A DNA stretch of 64,000 bases from Schistocephalus solidus (GCA_017591395.1 WEDG01002484.1:1-64000), one strand, 5' to 3'; shown: positions 22,134-35,319, counted from the first letter of the stretch. Notes: generated by a model from the sequence alone, not told the origin. Translations and numbers: made by a program.

Positions 22134-25100
22134 ATGTGACGTGTGACGCTTGTAATCAAAGTAGTTTCCAACTCCGACGTTATAAGTGTCTTCGATGTTT
22201 CGACTACGATTTGTGTGGTGATTGTTTTGACAATGAACGTGAATCAATTATGCACTCCAAAACACATCCGATGCAATGCCTTCTTCTTGAGGCGGACAAG
22301 GACATTTTCTTCCAGAATGACGTAAGTTTTTCGAGTAAGCCCACTCTGCAATCAAATCCTATTTCTGAATCACTCCCCTTCTTCGCACCTTCCGTAGATC
22401 TTTTCTAGTTTGAAGTAATTAGACATCTGGCTATTCGGCCTCGCATTTTCTTCTGGGTCAGAATAACTTTTGTTCGAATTGTTCTTTGCCTATATGTGCA
22501 TGCAGTGCTATCCGTTTTGGCCAACTATTGCTTCATTCCTAACTTCGCCTCTAATTATTCTCAAAAGCGTACCTGAATCGTTGCACCGTTATTTTTGAGA
22601 CCGAAGATGGTCTATGACCTGTTGCCCTTAAATCCTCCCTATGAAATTTTAATAATCACATTTTTATGGCCCTTGAACCGTGAATTAAAACTTTTGCCGA
22701 AAGAAGCAGTTGGATGCGTAGCTTTCTCGTTTAAGTGTCTTCTCATATTATCGGGTTCCTCGCTTTTTAGGATTTAGGCAAATCTTTCGTCTCTGACCGA
22801 AACCCACGTCTTTGTCGGTCGTGATGCCTAGTACGAGCACTTTTAGCTAGTCTGAAATGTATAAAGTTGACTGTTCAAGTACCTGCCCACAGTATACACC
22901 ACAAAACCCTATTTTAAGGAAGAGTTTACCAGAAACACAGTTTGAAGGTTACAAAATTTTATTATTGTATTATTACCGCATGCACACCATTAAATAAAAC
23001 CGAGACCCTATATGTTTTGTTCATGCTGGTATCTGTCATTATTCTCCTTGAAAAGTAATTAAAAAGTGGGGTTATGGAAGTTGCGCTTTCGACCAAGTGG
23101 ATGCGGACATCCTTTTCACGTCGTACCATAACCCAGCCCCTATCTCAACGAGTTTACCTGTCTTCTGGACTTTTTTCTCATAACTTTACAACCATAGACA
23201 ATCGACCAAAACTGCTGAAATATTTCCTCTAATCAGCTCTTATTAGACAATCTGCAGCTCTGGGTACTGCACTCTGTCCGACGCTGCTTTACATTCTTCC
23301 CTCTTTTTTCAACCAGCAGAAGTCGCGTTTTAGAGCCCAAAGTCACACGTGCCCCATCTGTGGTGCACTAGGGTTTCGAGAAGCCGAGCTTGCCACGCAC
23401 GTCTTCACCGAGCATCCGCCAGGACACCCTTCCTCAAAAACGGAGGTTATTTGTCCCATATGTGCAAGCTCCTCCGACGGCAGTCCCAATCTGCAGACTC
23501 AGTCTTTTGCCCAACACCTAACCTCCAAACACCGTTTAAAGAAACTCGCAAAACCTGTTTCATGTAAGCATTTAAGGCGCTTTATGCTTGAGTTTGTCTT
23601 TACCGATTCCCTCTAGGATGATGCTAGAAGGCGGTCCGTTTCCCACGATTTACCATTCCCCTTGGTGGCGTTATCCAATGTACATTTGAGGTCTTCAGAT
23701 TACTAGCATTTGTGCCGCTTCTGCGATTCAATGGAAAATTTTAACACTAACAAACTGTCAATGTAAGTAACAGTCCAGAGAACATATAGTTCTAAACCAT
23801 CCGGCAGAAGATACTGCCTGCACGGGTGTAGTGGGTTTACATTAGGAACTAATTTTTTGACTCTCCATGAACACGGCGACTCCTTGTAATTGAGGCTGAT
23901 TGCTGCAACGAATCTTTTTCATCGCGCTATAGCTAGGGCTAGTATCAAAACCCTTCTATGAAAATAACTGTTGATGTATTGTATAATGACGGGTTTCCGG
24001 TATAACTTCCTCGAAGCGATAACTTACGTTCTTCAGAGAATTTCGCGTATCCCTTTTCCGTTGTGTCTTAGGACCGCACTATCTCAAAATCTAAGCCTAG
24101 GCCTGCCTCCGACAACTTTTGCCTTCCCTCTAACCAATCACCTTGCATCGTGCATGTATACACATGTTGCTAACGCCTATTGCAAACTGACTGCTTAAAC
24201 AACTGGGTCTTAAAGCCATAGTGAGAACCACTTAGCCAATAGGAATAGTGGGCTTTTATGTCAGCACGAGTTGCAACTTTCGACTGTCAAACTTTCGCAT
24301 TGCCGAAGTAGGCGGGTCCCAGTAAGTGATGCGAGGTCACAATGTTCACGGTTTTAGAAATTCTCATTGTTGTTGGACCCGTTGTCGGTTGCTGCAAAAA
24401 AACGCATAGGTCACTCGGAACTTTTTTTATATATTTTCCGTCAATTATTATTTCAGACTACAAAAGAAACTTTTAGGATAACCTACATTGGCTGTATCCT
24501 AAATTTTGTTGTAGCTACTGAAGAGGAAGCTGTAAGCGCTGCATCCAAATCGGCCTCACAATCCTCTGCTATCAGTTCTCGGGGCTCCCACCGAAGCCAT
24601 CCTCTTATCCCTCTCTCCTCATCCGCTAACCCTCCCTTCTCATGGAATGCGTTTGGTAGTTCCTGCAATTCTCAGAGAACCAGTTTGGCGAACGCCGTTG
24701 CAACGGCTGATGACGAACTGGCACACCTCTTCTCACTTCAGTCAGTACGTAAGGTTCTGACCACCTCTCCACGCCGCCCATCTACCTCTGATAGGAGCAA
24801 ATGCCTCCAGGTCACACCCTCCTTTAGCGTGAGTAAGGCTCCTTCACTATCTTGTGCGGCCACCAGGCGGCTCTCAAACTCTTCCCTCTCGATGGATAAA
24901 AACATGACGGAAACGACTGCCTCGTCCACGGCGCCTACAGGGGCTCTGAACGGTGCCACCGCCGCAATCACTTCTGAAAGGAAACACTCATCCTCTGGGA
25001 CCCTGGCCTTCAAAGAAACATCTTCTGGTGATCCCCTTGGTGTTTCGAATTCTGCTCAGGTAAGCTTGGGACTGCCCGAGTCTCGAGTTAGATGCTTTTT

Positions 25101-28100
25101 TCCTCGTCTTACACTCCAACCCTTAACTTTAGATGGTTACTTGTTTTCACATTCAAACGCTCAAAAGCCAGGTTTCTAAATCACATTTTCTTCTTAACAG
25201 TGATATTTATTTACCTAGCTTCAACTCCTACCCGGGAGCTCGTATCAGTACCTTTGCGGGTGGTTGCACGGCGACGAAACTTAAATTATTCCATTTGAAG
25301 GTCACACTTATACTTATTTCGCACCCTGCTTCACCCGCCGCTGTAATTCGTTTGAAACAGCGTGACACTAGGCGTTATATAATCTCCACCTTTATCTTGG
25401 AGTAAATACCACTCCAGCGACTGTCCCCGTGGCGACCCGAGGATCAATTTTTTTGTCTTACAAAATCCACTTATCTGCTTGTAGTCCTACTTCCTACGAA
25501 AATGCTGTAGATTGCTTCTCGCAATTACCACCATTTTCAACTGTCTCTGATAAATAGGGTCTCCACTGTCTAGGTGCGTAGAGAGCATCTAAATGTCGAG
25601 TTTTATCTGTCATTTTGTTCTACCAGCCGTGTATAAGGTTGTAGCACGTGTCGTGTTTACTTGTAGTAGAAAGCTGATCTCCGACTTCGGTCTGCAGAAC
25701 ATTCCAACATCCCTGTGAATCTGATTACTGTTCCACCGTTCTTTGCTTCTCACAGTGCTCGAAAACTTTTGAGACATGGGCCGAAAGCCTAAAGTATACT
25801 ATAAAATTCAAAAATGTATCCTAAGTGAGTTTTCAGAGCTATTTAGGATGCAACTTCATCTCTTCATACGGAGTGACCTACTGCTGCTGCTGCTGCGTGA
25901 AATTTCATACCGAATCCAAGAGAAGACCACTTCTTTGGTTAGTAGTCTACAAATAATGGCATGTACGGGATTTAATGAGGGGTTTAATACGCTATTTTAT
26001 GTCAACATCATCATTAAACAAACGCGTTTTTAACATATCAAGAGTTTGATGGTCGTGACCTAAAGGGCTAAGAACTGCTGGATTAACTGCCCTACTCAGC
26101 CCTCCCTTCTTTATGTGACTCTTAGGGCACCACCTTATGAGAGATCTGAAACCCCCTTCTCTAACGATCGGTACGTGCCGAGTGACCACTGGCATGCGTA
26201 TTGTACGCGGAGTTCAGGTCTATCGGCCACTATGCCCATCTCTATACCCAGTTCTCTCGGCTCTTTTTTACCCTAATAACATGGTGAGTGCTAGAAGAGA
26301 GCGAGTTAGATGCGTAAAAAGCCTTCTTCACTTTAATAAAGTTAATGTGGAAGTCATTATTACTTCCTCTCCGCGGCAGAAGGGGTTTTCATCGCTTGTA
26401 ACTGTTTTACTTACTGCTAACTAACCGAGATCCGATGCGTGCTACGTGAGATTCGCTGGTTAATCTTATTCTGGCTCGGTGGCATTTATGGGCCTTCAAC
26501 CAACAATTGCCTCCTTTTCCAAAGAATCCTATATATTGCTCCTGACGATTCTGAAGAACCAGAAGGATTCCCAAAGTTCTACCTTTCCCCCCTCCTCCCC
26601 CCCCCAAAAAAAAACCGTCTGCGGACCCCATCTTTGAGTAAAGCACCTTCATCACAAGAATGACAGCCGATTCCGTGCTGTTGACTAACAACATCACGCG
26701 TGTATGCCTTTCTTTCACCCTTGACCATCACATGATCATCGCTCTCGGCTTAAAAACGCTGTTCGACGACTTCGCCTTACAACTTCTCTACCGTATAAGG
26801 TGATTAGCGACTCAAACTGGTCGACCCTTCTATCTACCTCGGTTTCCGTTGGTTGCCGACAAATTGATGTCTGAAGAAGATAAAACCTAGCGTACAATGC
26901 GTGCTCGGCGTGTTCTACCGACTATGGGAGTGTCTTTGGTCCTTCCGGAAGTTTCATTAGAAGACGGATTCGAGTGCACGGAATTATTGTTAAAACTGTC
27001 CTGCTCTATGGCCTTGAAAAATCTCCTCTGCGCGTCTTGGACCCGGCTAAGATCCAGGGTTTGAACAGATTACGAGCTCGGTGAATAATGCGGCTTGAAC
27101 TCACTGACCGCGTCTCACGCATCCAATCCCTCCTCGATCGGTAACACCCGTGCTAAGATAAAAGACTGCGTCTGAGATGGTTCCTCCACGCACTCCATCA
27201 ACTTGCAATTAAACTCGTTCGCGACGTCATCTTTCGAAACCCCTTGTCATGCTAACCAACTACAGAAGGGGATAAGTCAGACCTGGAAAAGACGTCAGAC
27301 TCGGTGGCCAATGGTATGCTAAAGAGGATCGCTGAGGGCTAAACCAGCGAGCTTCTGATATGAACACGCTAGTTTGCATCGCTGTGGGTATTGGATTCGA
27401 GTTAACCGGTACTGGTACTGGCCCTTAGACACGCAAGCAAAGGATAACTAATAACCGAGCTCTGAGCCATTCTACAATACCGGTGAATTCCTAATTTAGA
27501 CAAATCTATCGTGAGCATACTTCATCAAATTATGTCAGTCAAACCTTATAATTGACTTTTTTGTGTGTGCACCTAGAATTGTTGATTTCGCCAACTTGAG
27601 TCTCTCTCTCTTTCTCTCTCCTTGAATCAACCCTCTTGGTTTTTTATAGGCCACTTCGAACACTTCCATGTCCAACCCCCGCATAGTGAATGCTTCTAAT
27701 GATACCGCCTCAACTTTCCCGCAAAATTGTACCGACCGACAAGCACAGAAAACTGAGGCCGAACCCACTGCCCGAATTACCGATGGCACTAGTGTATCTC
27801 TAAAGGCAAGCTCATATTGCTCCTGCGCTATTTGCGGTCGTTTACTGTTGGTGTGTTAATACACACCTGGTGCACCTTTTAAGTCCACCAATAAGTTTTG
27901 AGCAATTTTTGTTTTGACGGAATACTTTTCAGACGGACCGAGTTTCGTTTTCCTCTCCGTACTTTCTCGTAGCATATATCAGTCGACTGCCATAGGACCC
28001 TGAACGAGGTACAACCCCCCTCCTTCCTTCCTTTTTTGCATTTCCCGTTTTAAGGCGTGTACGCGATGACTGGTTTTGCTTTGTGTAAGTAAGGGAGGCT

Positions 28101-30455
28101 TATAAACAGAAATGCTTTAGAACTCCGAAAAAAATGGCAATACTACAAAGCCTGTCTGTTCGAAGTGGGTTCTTCGCGTCATTTTAGCGTACGTAGTGGG
28201 CTTCATTTGGACACGCCACTGGCGTATGGCAGGGGGAAAGATGGAGGGAAATCGATCTAGAACTTAATTAATAACCAATAAATCAAACGCTTTCTGTTAT
28301 CACATTGTGACCTTAAAATCCTGGATTCGAGGGTTTCCAATGTACAGGATAACTTCGTCCTGCCATGAATCGGGGTCAGCAAGTAATCACTCTTTTTAAT
28401 TTGGCCTTTATCGCACTCTATGGTGATTAAACGACCTGCTCTGACGTCTAGCTGGGCCCCCCATCGGAATCGGATCAGGCGCGGAACCCTTCTGCAGATG
28501 CTGGGGTTCAAGACGAGGTTAACTCCACAAACTTGGTTTCTCTCGTGATGAACTCCAATGACGGTTATGAAAGGGGAAAATTGGAAATGGCGAAGTCCAA
28601 CAAAGTCTCCATCGCAACGCCATCGTCTAACTGTGATGCTGCAACTACTGCGCTGTTTGCGAAGCCGGGGAAGAAGACGACAGCCAAAGAGTGAGTTTCT
28701 TATCCAATTTGTCCTTACAATTTGCCTAGCATCATTAATATCATCGATCAAATACGACAGGGCACCTGGTCCGTGGCCCAATGCTAGAGCGTTAGACCCA
28801 CTGACCAAAGATTCCGGTTTCGCATCTCCGATGCTCCACACGTGGGGTTGGGTATGACCGACTGATGACGGCTAACAAGCCAGAAATGGCCATTCCGGCT
28901 TCCTTTGTCTTTTTCGGTACCACCTTACCTGCCTCTACTAATAGTCACCATCTGACCGCATTCGAGGGTTCTAGTTTGAGTTCCAAAGCACAAAGGGAGG
29001 AGCACGTTTCCGAACCTGATCGGTAAGTGCCCACCTATCATATTTATATGCATGCTGATAAAAGGCGACTGGTTTGACAATTTCTGACTTATTAGCCGTT
29101 ATCAACCAGCCTTATCCAACTCTAGGTTGGTTGGCCCTGAGATCCGAATCTACACTCCTTTGTCTTCTAGTTTCAGTAAGCCCAACGCGCTAACCGTCGA
29201 GCCACAGGCTCGTTTTCCTGCCGGTTGGGATCGTGAATCGTCAGAAGGGTTCCCACTGATCAAGTAACGGGACATGCTTATCCCGTTGTGCTTTAGGACT
29301 TAAACCATTGAAAGATGGGCAACTTAAGAAATAAAGTCAGCGAAGTTCTTTTTAAAAGTAACAAACCTTATTCCTTCTATTTTCGATGCCTGTTTCCTTG
29401 GTTTTCGTCAGACGCAACACACATTTGCAAAACAGGTCACTTTTTAGGTTTGCCTAGGAATGGCTCCTGCCCCCTTTTCCTGGGACCTTGCGCTAATATT
29501 CAGAGGGATTAAGGTTAGTTTTAAAGTAAGGTTTTGATTAAGGTTGGGGTTAGATTTAAGGCCTGAGCTATTTTTATCCTTTCTGGAAGTTAACGCAGGG
29601 TCACCTTTATTACCTTGGGTGGGGTGTCTATTCTCTTGTCTTACCAAAAAACAGTTACTGTATGCTATCATGCTGTTTGAATTGGAGTCCGTCTCTGCCA
29701 TTTCTTATTGACATTTTTTGTGCGTGGCATCCAACTCAATGTGAAAGTTAATGCAGGACCCATCCCAAATGTATGATGTCGAGGTATTCCGAGCCTCCCT
29801 TAAGTAGGCAGGCACGACTTATGCCAGTTTCTTCCCAAGCAAATGGGTTTTGTGTTATGTAATGGCTACTTGGCACCAGGTATAGTATCGACACCCCGGG
29901 GAATTGGTTTGGGCACAGTGGCATCTTAGGCCTTTCGCCCCTGTTTGTTTTGTGCTATACACCTGCTGTTCTCTCGGTTAATACTAGCCAGAATTTACGC
30001 AGTAGGCTGTTAAAACGACAAGAACACTGCTATGGCATCTACCATCATCATTATAATCCTAAAAGAAACATCGGCATTTATAGCAGCATCGGTGTGCGGG
30101 TCCCGGCCTCTGTTGGTGACAAGCAGAAGCCATCGCTGTAAATCTCGGTAGCTATTTCGCACTCGTGGCTGCTTACTCGTTGGACATCAACCAATCTGAG
30201 ACATCTTAAATGCGGTTGGTTTTGATTTTGTGTATGATTAAATGTTTCCGTCACTTGGACCACTTTAATGTTCTTTTTGGTCTTACCTTGGCTTCTTTTA
30301 GGCTGGAAGACCGGTCAGTCTACCCTTACGACACATTTGACCCAGAATGGTCGTCCTTCCTCCACGAATTAATCTGGCAGAGTCTTCAGAGTCCGTGTTT
30401 ATCTAACCTTTTCGCCGAACCCGCTCAACCCAATGCTCAGCCGAAGACTCCCTGA
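22134..30455 (+). CDS. KCMF1: KCMF1-like ZZ-type zinc-finger E3 ubiquitin ligase, multi-exon, first exon not found
   Basis: Exons seen: 22134-22321, 23317-23563, 24515-25059, 27650-27805, 28498 or 28518-28690, 30302-30455 (stop TGA). Exon 2 encodes a ZZ finger: CDAC, YKCLRCFDYDLCGDC and HSKTHPMQC. Exon 3 encodes two Di19/C2H2-like fingers, CPICGALGFREAELATHV ... EH and CPICASSSDG ... QHLTSKH. Exons 4-6 give a Ser/Thr-rich, probably disordered linker. The last exon holds FDPEWSSFLHELIWQSL, matching the conserved RADRSLFVQELLLSTL region of animal KCMF1. Splice phases agree at every junction except 5/6, which is ambiguous. In animals KCMF1 works with UBR4 in ubiquitin-dependent turnover (family knowledge). 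Introns are 0.7-2.6 kb and hold SINEs and an RTE piece. The missing part is a few N-terminal codons before the ZZ finger. Confidence 0.88.
24515..25059 (+). CDS. KCMF1: KCMF1 large linker exon (exon 4)
   Basis: The acceptor TTTTGTTGTAG ends at 24514 and the donor CAG/GTAAGC is at 25059/25060. The exon starts in phase 1, matching exon 3 (the split codon becomes TCT), and ends in phase 0. It encodes about 181 residues dominated by Ser, Thr and Ala, with DDELAHLFSLQSVRK as the only clearly amphipathic segment. That segment may correspond to the human PIAELLSQLSGVRR helix, which lies in the same place (inference). An upstream acceptor (TTATTTCAG near 24455) is also open but has the wrong phase. 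Confidence 0.75.
26850..27245 (+). mobile_element. RTE-type LINE 3' fragment in KCMF1 intron 4
   Basis: The + strand reads GIIVKTVLLYGLEKSPLRVL (from 26975), then LNRLRAR, LTDRVSRIQSLLDR and LRLRWFLHAL (27165-27200). This is the RTE C-terminal pattern VRxVLLYGCETWPLRxED ... CLRxI ... RLRWxGHVLR. Stops interrupt each block. It is in the same orientation as the host gene. Confidence 0.7.
27650..27805 (+). CDS. KCMF1: KCMF1 exon 5 with a candidate GC donor
   Basis: Acceptor TTTTTTATAG at 27649. The frame continues from exon 4 in phase 0 and gives ATSNTSMSNPRIVNASNDTA ... TSVSLK, a Thr/Asn-rich stretch like the human linker. No GT donor is suitable. CTAAAG/GCAAGC at 27805/27806 fits the consensus of the minor GC-AG introns. 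The next exon then needs the phase-0 acceptor at 28517, whose pyrimidine tract is poor. The stronger acceptor at 28497 would need phase 1. Confidence 0.6.
28498..28690 (+). CDS. KCMF1: KCMF1 exon 6
   Basis: Donor AAAGA/GTGAGT at 28690 gives phase 2, which joins the last exon (G/CTG GAA GAC) to produce ...KELEDRS. The acceptor is either AACCCTTCTGCAG (exon start 28498) or an AG at 28517. The frame reads NSNDGYERGKLEMAKSNK and KPGKKTTAKE, a lysine-rich segment just before the conserved C-terminal helix. A longer antisense open frame overlaps it but shows no domain. Confidence 0.65.
28768..28923 (+). repeat. tRNA-derived SINE, copy 1 (KCMF1 intron 6)
   Basis: A tRNA-like head (GTGGCCCAATGCTAGAGCGT, A-box region) is followed by a degenerate B-box (CCGGTTTCGCATCTCC). 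The family body follows: GGGTTGGGTATGACCGACTG, ATGACGGCTAACAAGCCAG, AAATGGCCATTCCGG and TTGTCTTTTTCGGT. The order is the same as in the copies at 47 kb. Confidence 0.8.
29059..29240 (-). repeat. tRNA-derived SINE, copy 2 (KCMF1 intron 6)
   Basis: On the - strand: GAGCCTGTGGCTCGACGGTTAGCGC (tRNA head), a degenerate middle, then AACGGCTAATAAGTCAG. It lies 135 bp from copy 1 in the opposite orientation, so the two could pair in the pre-mRNA. More diverged than the 47 kb copies. Confidence 0.7.
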
Positions 30456-33400
30456 ATGTGCACGCAGAGAGGTCGAGACTCGATCTGCTCCCATTTTACA
30501 GAGCATAATTAATCCTCCTGTTGTGACCGTATCTTCCCTGTCGCTGCCTGTCTATGCTCAGCAGTCACAAACCGACTGCTACCCCTGTCGTGGTGCAGGT
30601 CAATCCTCGTTTCCTCATTCGCTTCCCCATCCTTTTGACTTTTACCTCACTTCCTGGCTCTCTGCGCACTGTGTTACATATCACCGGTTTTTAGGACAGG
30701 CCTAGCCGTTGATCCCTTGCACAATCCTTTATTATGAGCCTTTCAGTGCGTGCGGGCACGCTTTGGCCTGCTCGGATCGTTCTGGTCATAGTTTTCGTTT
30801 TCCCTCGCTTTGATCAGGCAGTAGCCGTCGTTTCACCGCCACCATATTTTCAAACAGCGGTGTTTTTGCGCATGCACAGTACTCGCTATTCTTACTTTAT
30901 TTTCTCCTTCCTCCTCTTCCTCTTACTTGCCGGTATCTCTACTCCTCGTACGGTAGTCTTTTGAGGCCACCAAATCAGCACACTGATGGCGACGCGTCTG
31001 CGCTCCTATGCGCGTGTCAGTGTGGTTGTGTGATTTGCCCCCAGCGCCGCCTCTTTCGAGTTCTTTTTTGCGAGTCGAACTATTTTTGCGCGTGCGCGTT
31101 CACATCCAGCCAGTCCCTCAGCCACCCCCAACCCTCCACATCCCCCTTCCCCCCCTCTCTGCCCAACCACCCTCATTTGCTAAATGCATTATAACCTTCC
31201 TCCTCAAAGGCCGTGCACCGTAACCTGATATATAGGCTCAGAGCCGTTTGTGGGTCAAGAAGGGGAATGAATCTGATTTGTTTGCCAGCACGATCTCAGA
31301 GGACAGGGGGAAGGGGGTTGGAATACATATACCATATGTCACTTTTCTGTGCCACGTTTCCGATAGCTTACCTCCCTAGGCACTGGGATTATCACTGAGG
31401 TGGGAGCGAAATGCGAACCCAGGTAAAGCCCTTCAGGCCTTTTATCGTATCAGCCGCCTGAGCCTGTCAGATAAGGATTGCTTGAAGGCTAAAATGGAAA
31501 CTCCATATTTCTTTCTGTGGTTGGGATAATTTGGTGGCTGCTGCAGAGAGTAGCTGACCGGATACAAGGCCGGGCAAATCGCTGTTGGCCTTATGAGAAA
31601 AAACCTTGCGGCACGCAGGTCAGTCGAGGGAAACATCATTTCGAACGTAGGAAGACAACGCCAGGCTCGGGCACCATCGTAAAAGCCGTCATATTCTGTA
31701 TTCGGAAGACATGACACCTTGCAATGGAAAAACTACATCAGTTTTCCTTGGAAACGAGAAACCGCTCAGTCAGTTATTTACTCTGGGCTTGCCGTTTCGA
31801 AGAAAAAGACGTGAATGTCGTAGTATGCATTCGTGAGGGCCTCACTCGAACGTTTTGTATCTAGCACACTGAGTGTGAACTCCTGCCTATTAATACGCTC
31901 TTAATCCGCCCTGTAACTAGGGTCTGTTGAGGAAGAGGCAGTACATCTGGAACAACCACGAGTTCGTTTTACTCATTGAATCTTTGGAACCGGTATTTAG
32001 TGGGCTTCGATGAGAAATCTAAATGTTCAACCTGCGTCCATCGCACACGGCTCACCGTCGAACTCTATCCATACTAGACTTCATTCCAGGGATGGGGTCT
32101 CGACTATCCGACGGATGAAAATGCCATAAAGGCCACACTAGGATGGGGTCATTGCGACCTGACCCCCGGGTCTGAGTAGGAACGAGTTATGGGGTTAATT
32201 TGCAGCCGTCCAAGCAACGACTGGTAGCCGAACGTGGGGAACTCGAGCACCTAAGGTAAATTAAAGCGAGGAATACGCTGACATCGTAAGGATGTCTTCC
32301 TCCTCACTTTTGCCCCCGCTCCGTCTTCCCTATCCGCTGCACCAGTGATCTGTTAGCTGACTGGTGACGAGATTTAGTGCAGTGATGTACGTCTCCTGTA
32401 GGCACCATCTACGACTTGCCTCATGTATATATGGCGATCGTTAATATTGTCCGCAGGCTTGGCACACTCCGACAGACAAACAACATTGGCCAGTGACGTC
32501 ATTCTGTTTCAGCACACCCACCGCCAAACCTGGTCTTTCTATTCTTCGTTAGGTAGAATTTCATGATCTAGTTATTCGTTCGTATCCCTGGCAAAATATT
32601 TCGAACCACTAGACGAAAAGAACTCGGTGTTTACCGGTTTCTGCGTAACTTAAACAACCCTCTGCGCCTCGCTTTTTCCTGCAATGACGTAATTACTGTC
32701 GCCATCGGGCGTTATGGGAAACTAGAACTGTCCCTTCAGAATGTTCTATCATTAACTATGCGTGAAATTTAGAAAGCGCCCTTCAAAGCATGACTTCTAT
32801 CATTCTTCCTCAATTTTTTTTACTAAACTATAAACCCTTCAATAAAGGATTTACTTTAGTCAACCTGGGCAGCTGATTTTGAGAATTTCTGCTGTTTACC
32901 AGGCACCCAAGTGTATGTCTGCAGGCATAAACCGTTACCTATCTTGAAAATGCTACTCAATCTCAAATTTCTCGTGTCAAATGAAGCGTCTTGTTTAAGA
33001 TTATTCCTTTCTTCGTAGTACTCTCTTGAAGGGCTCGTGTTCTTTTTCTGAGGGTGGTTCATACTGGTGAATAGAAACATAAAAGTAGAATGAACATTTC
33101 ATTGCTTTCAAACATAACGTTGGTCGTTGAAAGTCCTCTCGACAGGCCCTTGTAATTACATTAACATCGGTTGCTTATTGTCACCACGAAAAAATTCTTT
33201 AATCTCTTCGCAAACTTCCTACCACTCGTCGTCTGTGGCAGTCACTCACCCCACTGAAGGAGTCTCGGTGAGAAAAAGTTGGGAATGAGGGAATTTGCTG
33301 AGCCGTTATGCTCAGCCCTATCCAGCGGAAGAGAGAGATTGAGAGGCGTAGAGGCTGGTCGGAGGTCAGCATCTCTAGTTCTTAAATGCACACAACGGGA

Positions 33401-34900
33401 CGGAGCATAAGCATTTCGACTCAACGCAGAACGGTAAAGGCTGTGCCATAGTCCTTTGCCTTCTTCCCGCACTTTCAGAAGTTAAAAAACCAACGTCTGA
33501 CAATCCTTCTGTCAGGTATACACTGGCCGTTAGCCCAATGTAAACGGTTTTAACTTCCTCCCCTCATCTCACCTCATTGGTCAATGGTGTCCACGTATTC
33601 AGACTGAATTTTGGATGACTTAAAGTTGACCACTCAGTTAGGTCTAACCAACCACAATGATTTACTATCTTGTGAAACTATATGAGATTTATCAAAGTGC
33701 CTCGGTAATATTTATGAAGAATGACTACCAGAGTAGCCCTGGACTGTACCGAAGTTTTCAATCCCTATAATTTCAACGTCGTACTGCCTTCCAATCATTA
33801 TATTTCCCTGTTATTGGCTTCCGTAACCTCGACTTAGACGCTTACCACGTGGGATGACTAACAATGGCCGAGGTAATTTTACCTAAACTAAACACGCTGC
33901 TCGTGCTTATAGCATTCAGTGCGTAACCAGCGACCACTATCCGCTCGTATCACATGCCGGCTTCCCTGCCCGTCCATCTGCCTCGTGCCGGCTGCCTGAG
34001 TACGATCAGCTATGAATTCGTTCAACAGGAAGGCCATTGTGTGGTCGCTATTCGCCTCAATGACCGTGTACTAACTAGCCTCACTTGGTCAGCCGGTCCC
34101 CTTGCATTGATAAAACACCAAGTCTAAAGTTAATGAACAGTAAGCCATAACCGCAGCTCGAAGTCAATTGAATACCGGTGCTGGATTCTTTACCCATAGC
34201 TGCTGAAGGACTTGTCCACAGCCAAGCGCCTTACAATCGCCTCTCTGGTTACTTATTGCCCTACACAGAGAGCCTATGTGAGCAGTGCATTTTAATTCCA
34301 TCATGGGTGATTTTTGCAAGCGCTTTGTAATTATCGTGAACAGTTGTCTAGTGGGAGGGGGGAGTTTATGGCAACAAAATTAATCCCGTAAAGGACTACC
34401 AAGAGGGTAAATTTTGAAAATGGGCATTTGAAATCAACATTTTGAAATCAGCTTGACCACCAAGCTAAACTCTGCATCAGCGCTATCGTTTTTGGCATCT
34501 TGGACGCCTGTGTCTGGCACACGATGCTGGTGCCGGGTTTGAGCTTGGGGGGGGGAGCATTTCTGAACGTGCGTGATTAACGGCCTGCCAATCTGCCTGC
34601 ACGCGCTCCACCACTGGCATTTATTCCTACGGCTGCCGAAACAACTATCTCACAGTGAAAAACCAGGGAGGCCGTGGCACTTCACGGTGTCCAGCCTACC
34701 GAAACCGAGGAGGTCTGAAAATTGAATCGAGTGGGCTCCCCGAGAAGAATGGAAATTTGGCAGTCTACGCAACCAGTCGCGAAACGAGATCTGTTGGTAA
34801 AATCAAGTGCACAGTGGATGTGCTATCTCATGAAATTTTAACCGAAATTCTAAAAGAAATGTTTTTTTAAGAATTAAAAAAGAGTGCCTAAGTAGGGTTT
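30456..34900. other. KCMF1 3' flank; no other gene recognised
   Basis: The first few hundred bases after the stop are presumably 3' UTR. Frames up to about 90 codons occur on both strands but show no conserved motif. The region 31.0-31.2 kb is CT/CCCT-rich. The frame at 34655-34870 (Arg/Gly-rich start) is unrecognised. Confidence 0.4.
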
Positions 34901-35319
34901 TAATATTACTGATCGCGCGGCCTAATCTAAAGGTATTTCGGTCACGACCGGGTGTCGACTTCTTTCCGGCAACCTACACTTCGTAAAAAGGTCACTTGAA
35001 TAGTAGGAAATTTTCCTATCCATTTTCAAAAATTTGCACATAAACAATATTTCTCGTCCTCATTTTGTAGCAAATTGCGGATTCAAAAAAAGCTTCAAAC
35101 AATGACATCTGTAACCCGTGAAATGTCTATTTATACATCATCGTATCCGTCTTTTTGTCCATGGCGCTTGTAAAGTATTCAAAAAAATCCAATCAATTGG
35201 AAAATTTTTATGATCTCTATATGAGGTATTCGTAATAGCGAATAAGTGTAGGATTTTTCCCGCTCAAAAGGTATAAGGCTTGTAGTTTAGAAAGCCTGAA
35301 TGCTAGGACAAACTGCCAG

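Noticed and set aside
24455..24514. Earlier start for KCMF1 exon 4 at the TTATTTCAG acceptor
   Set aside because: The acceptor looks good but the phase does not fit exon 3; the one at 24514 does.
28257..28841. A 194-codon open frame on the - strand
   Set aside because: It is antisense to KCMF1 exon 6 and runs into a SINE; no conserved domain is visible and the opposite strand has a better, splice-consistent exon.
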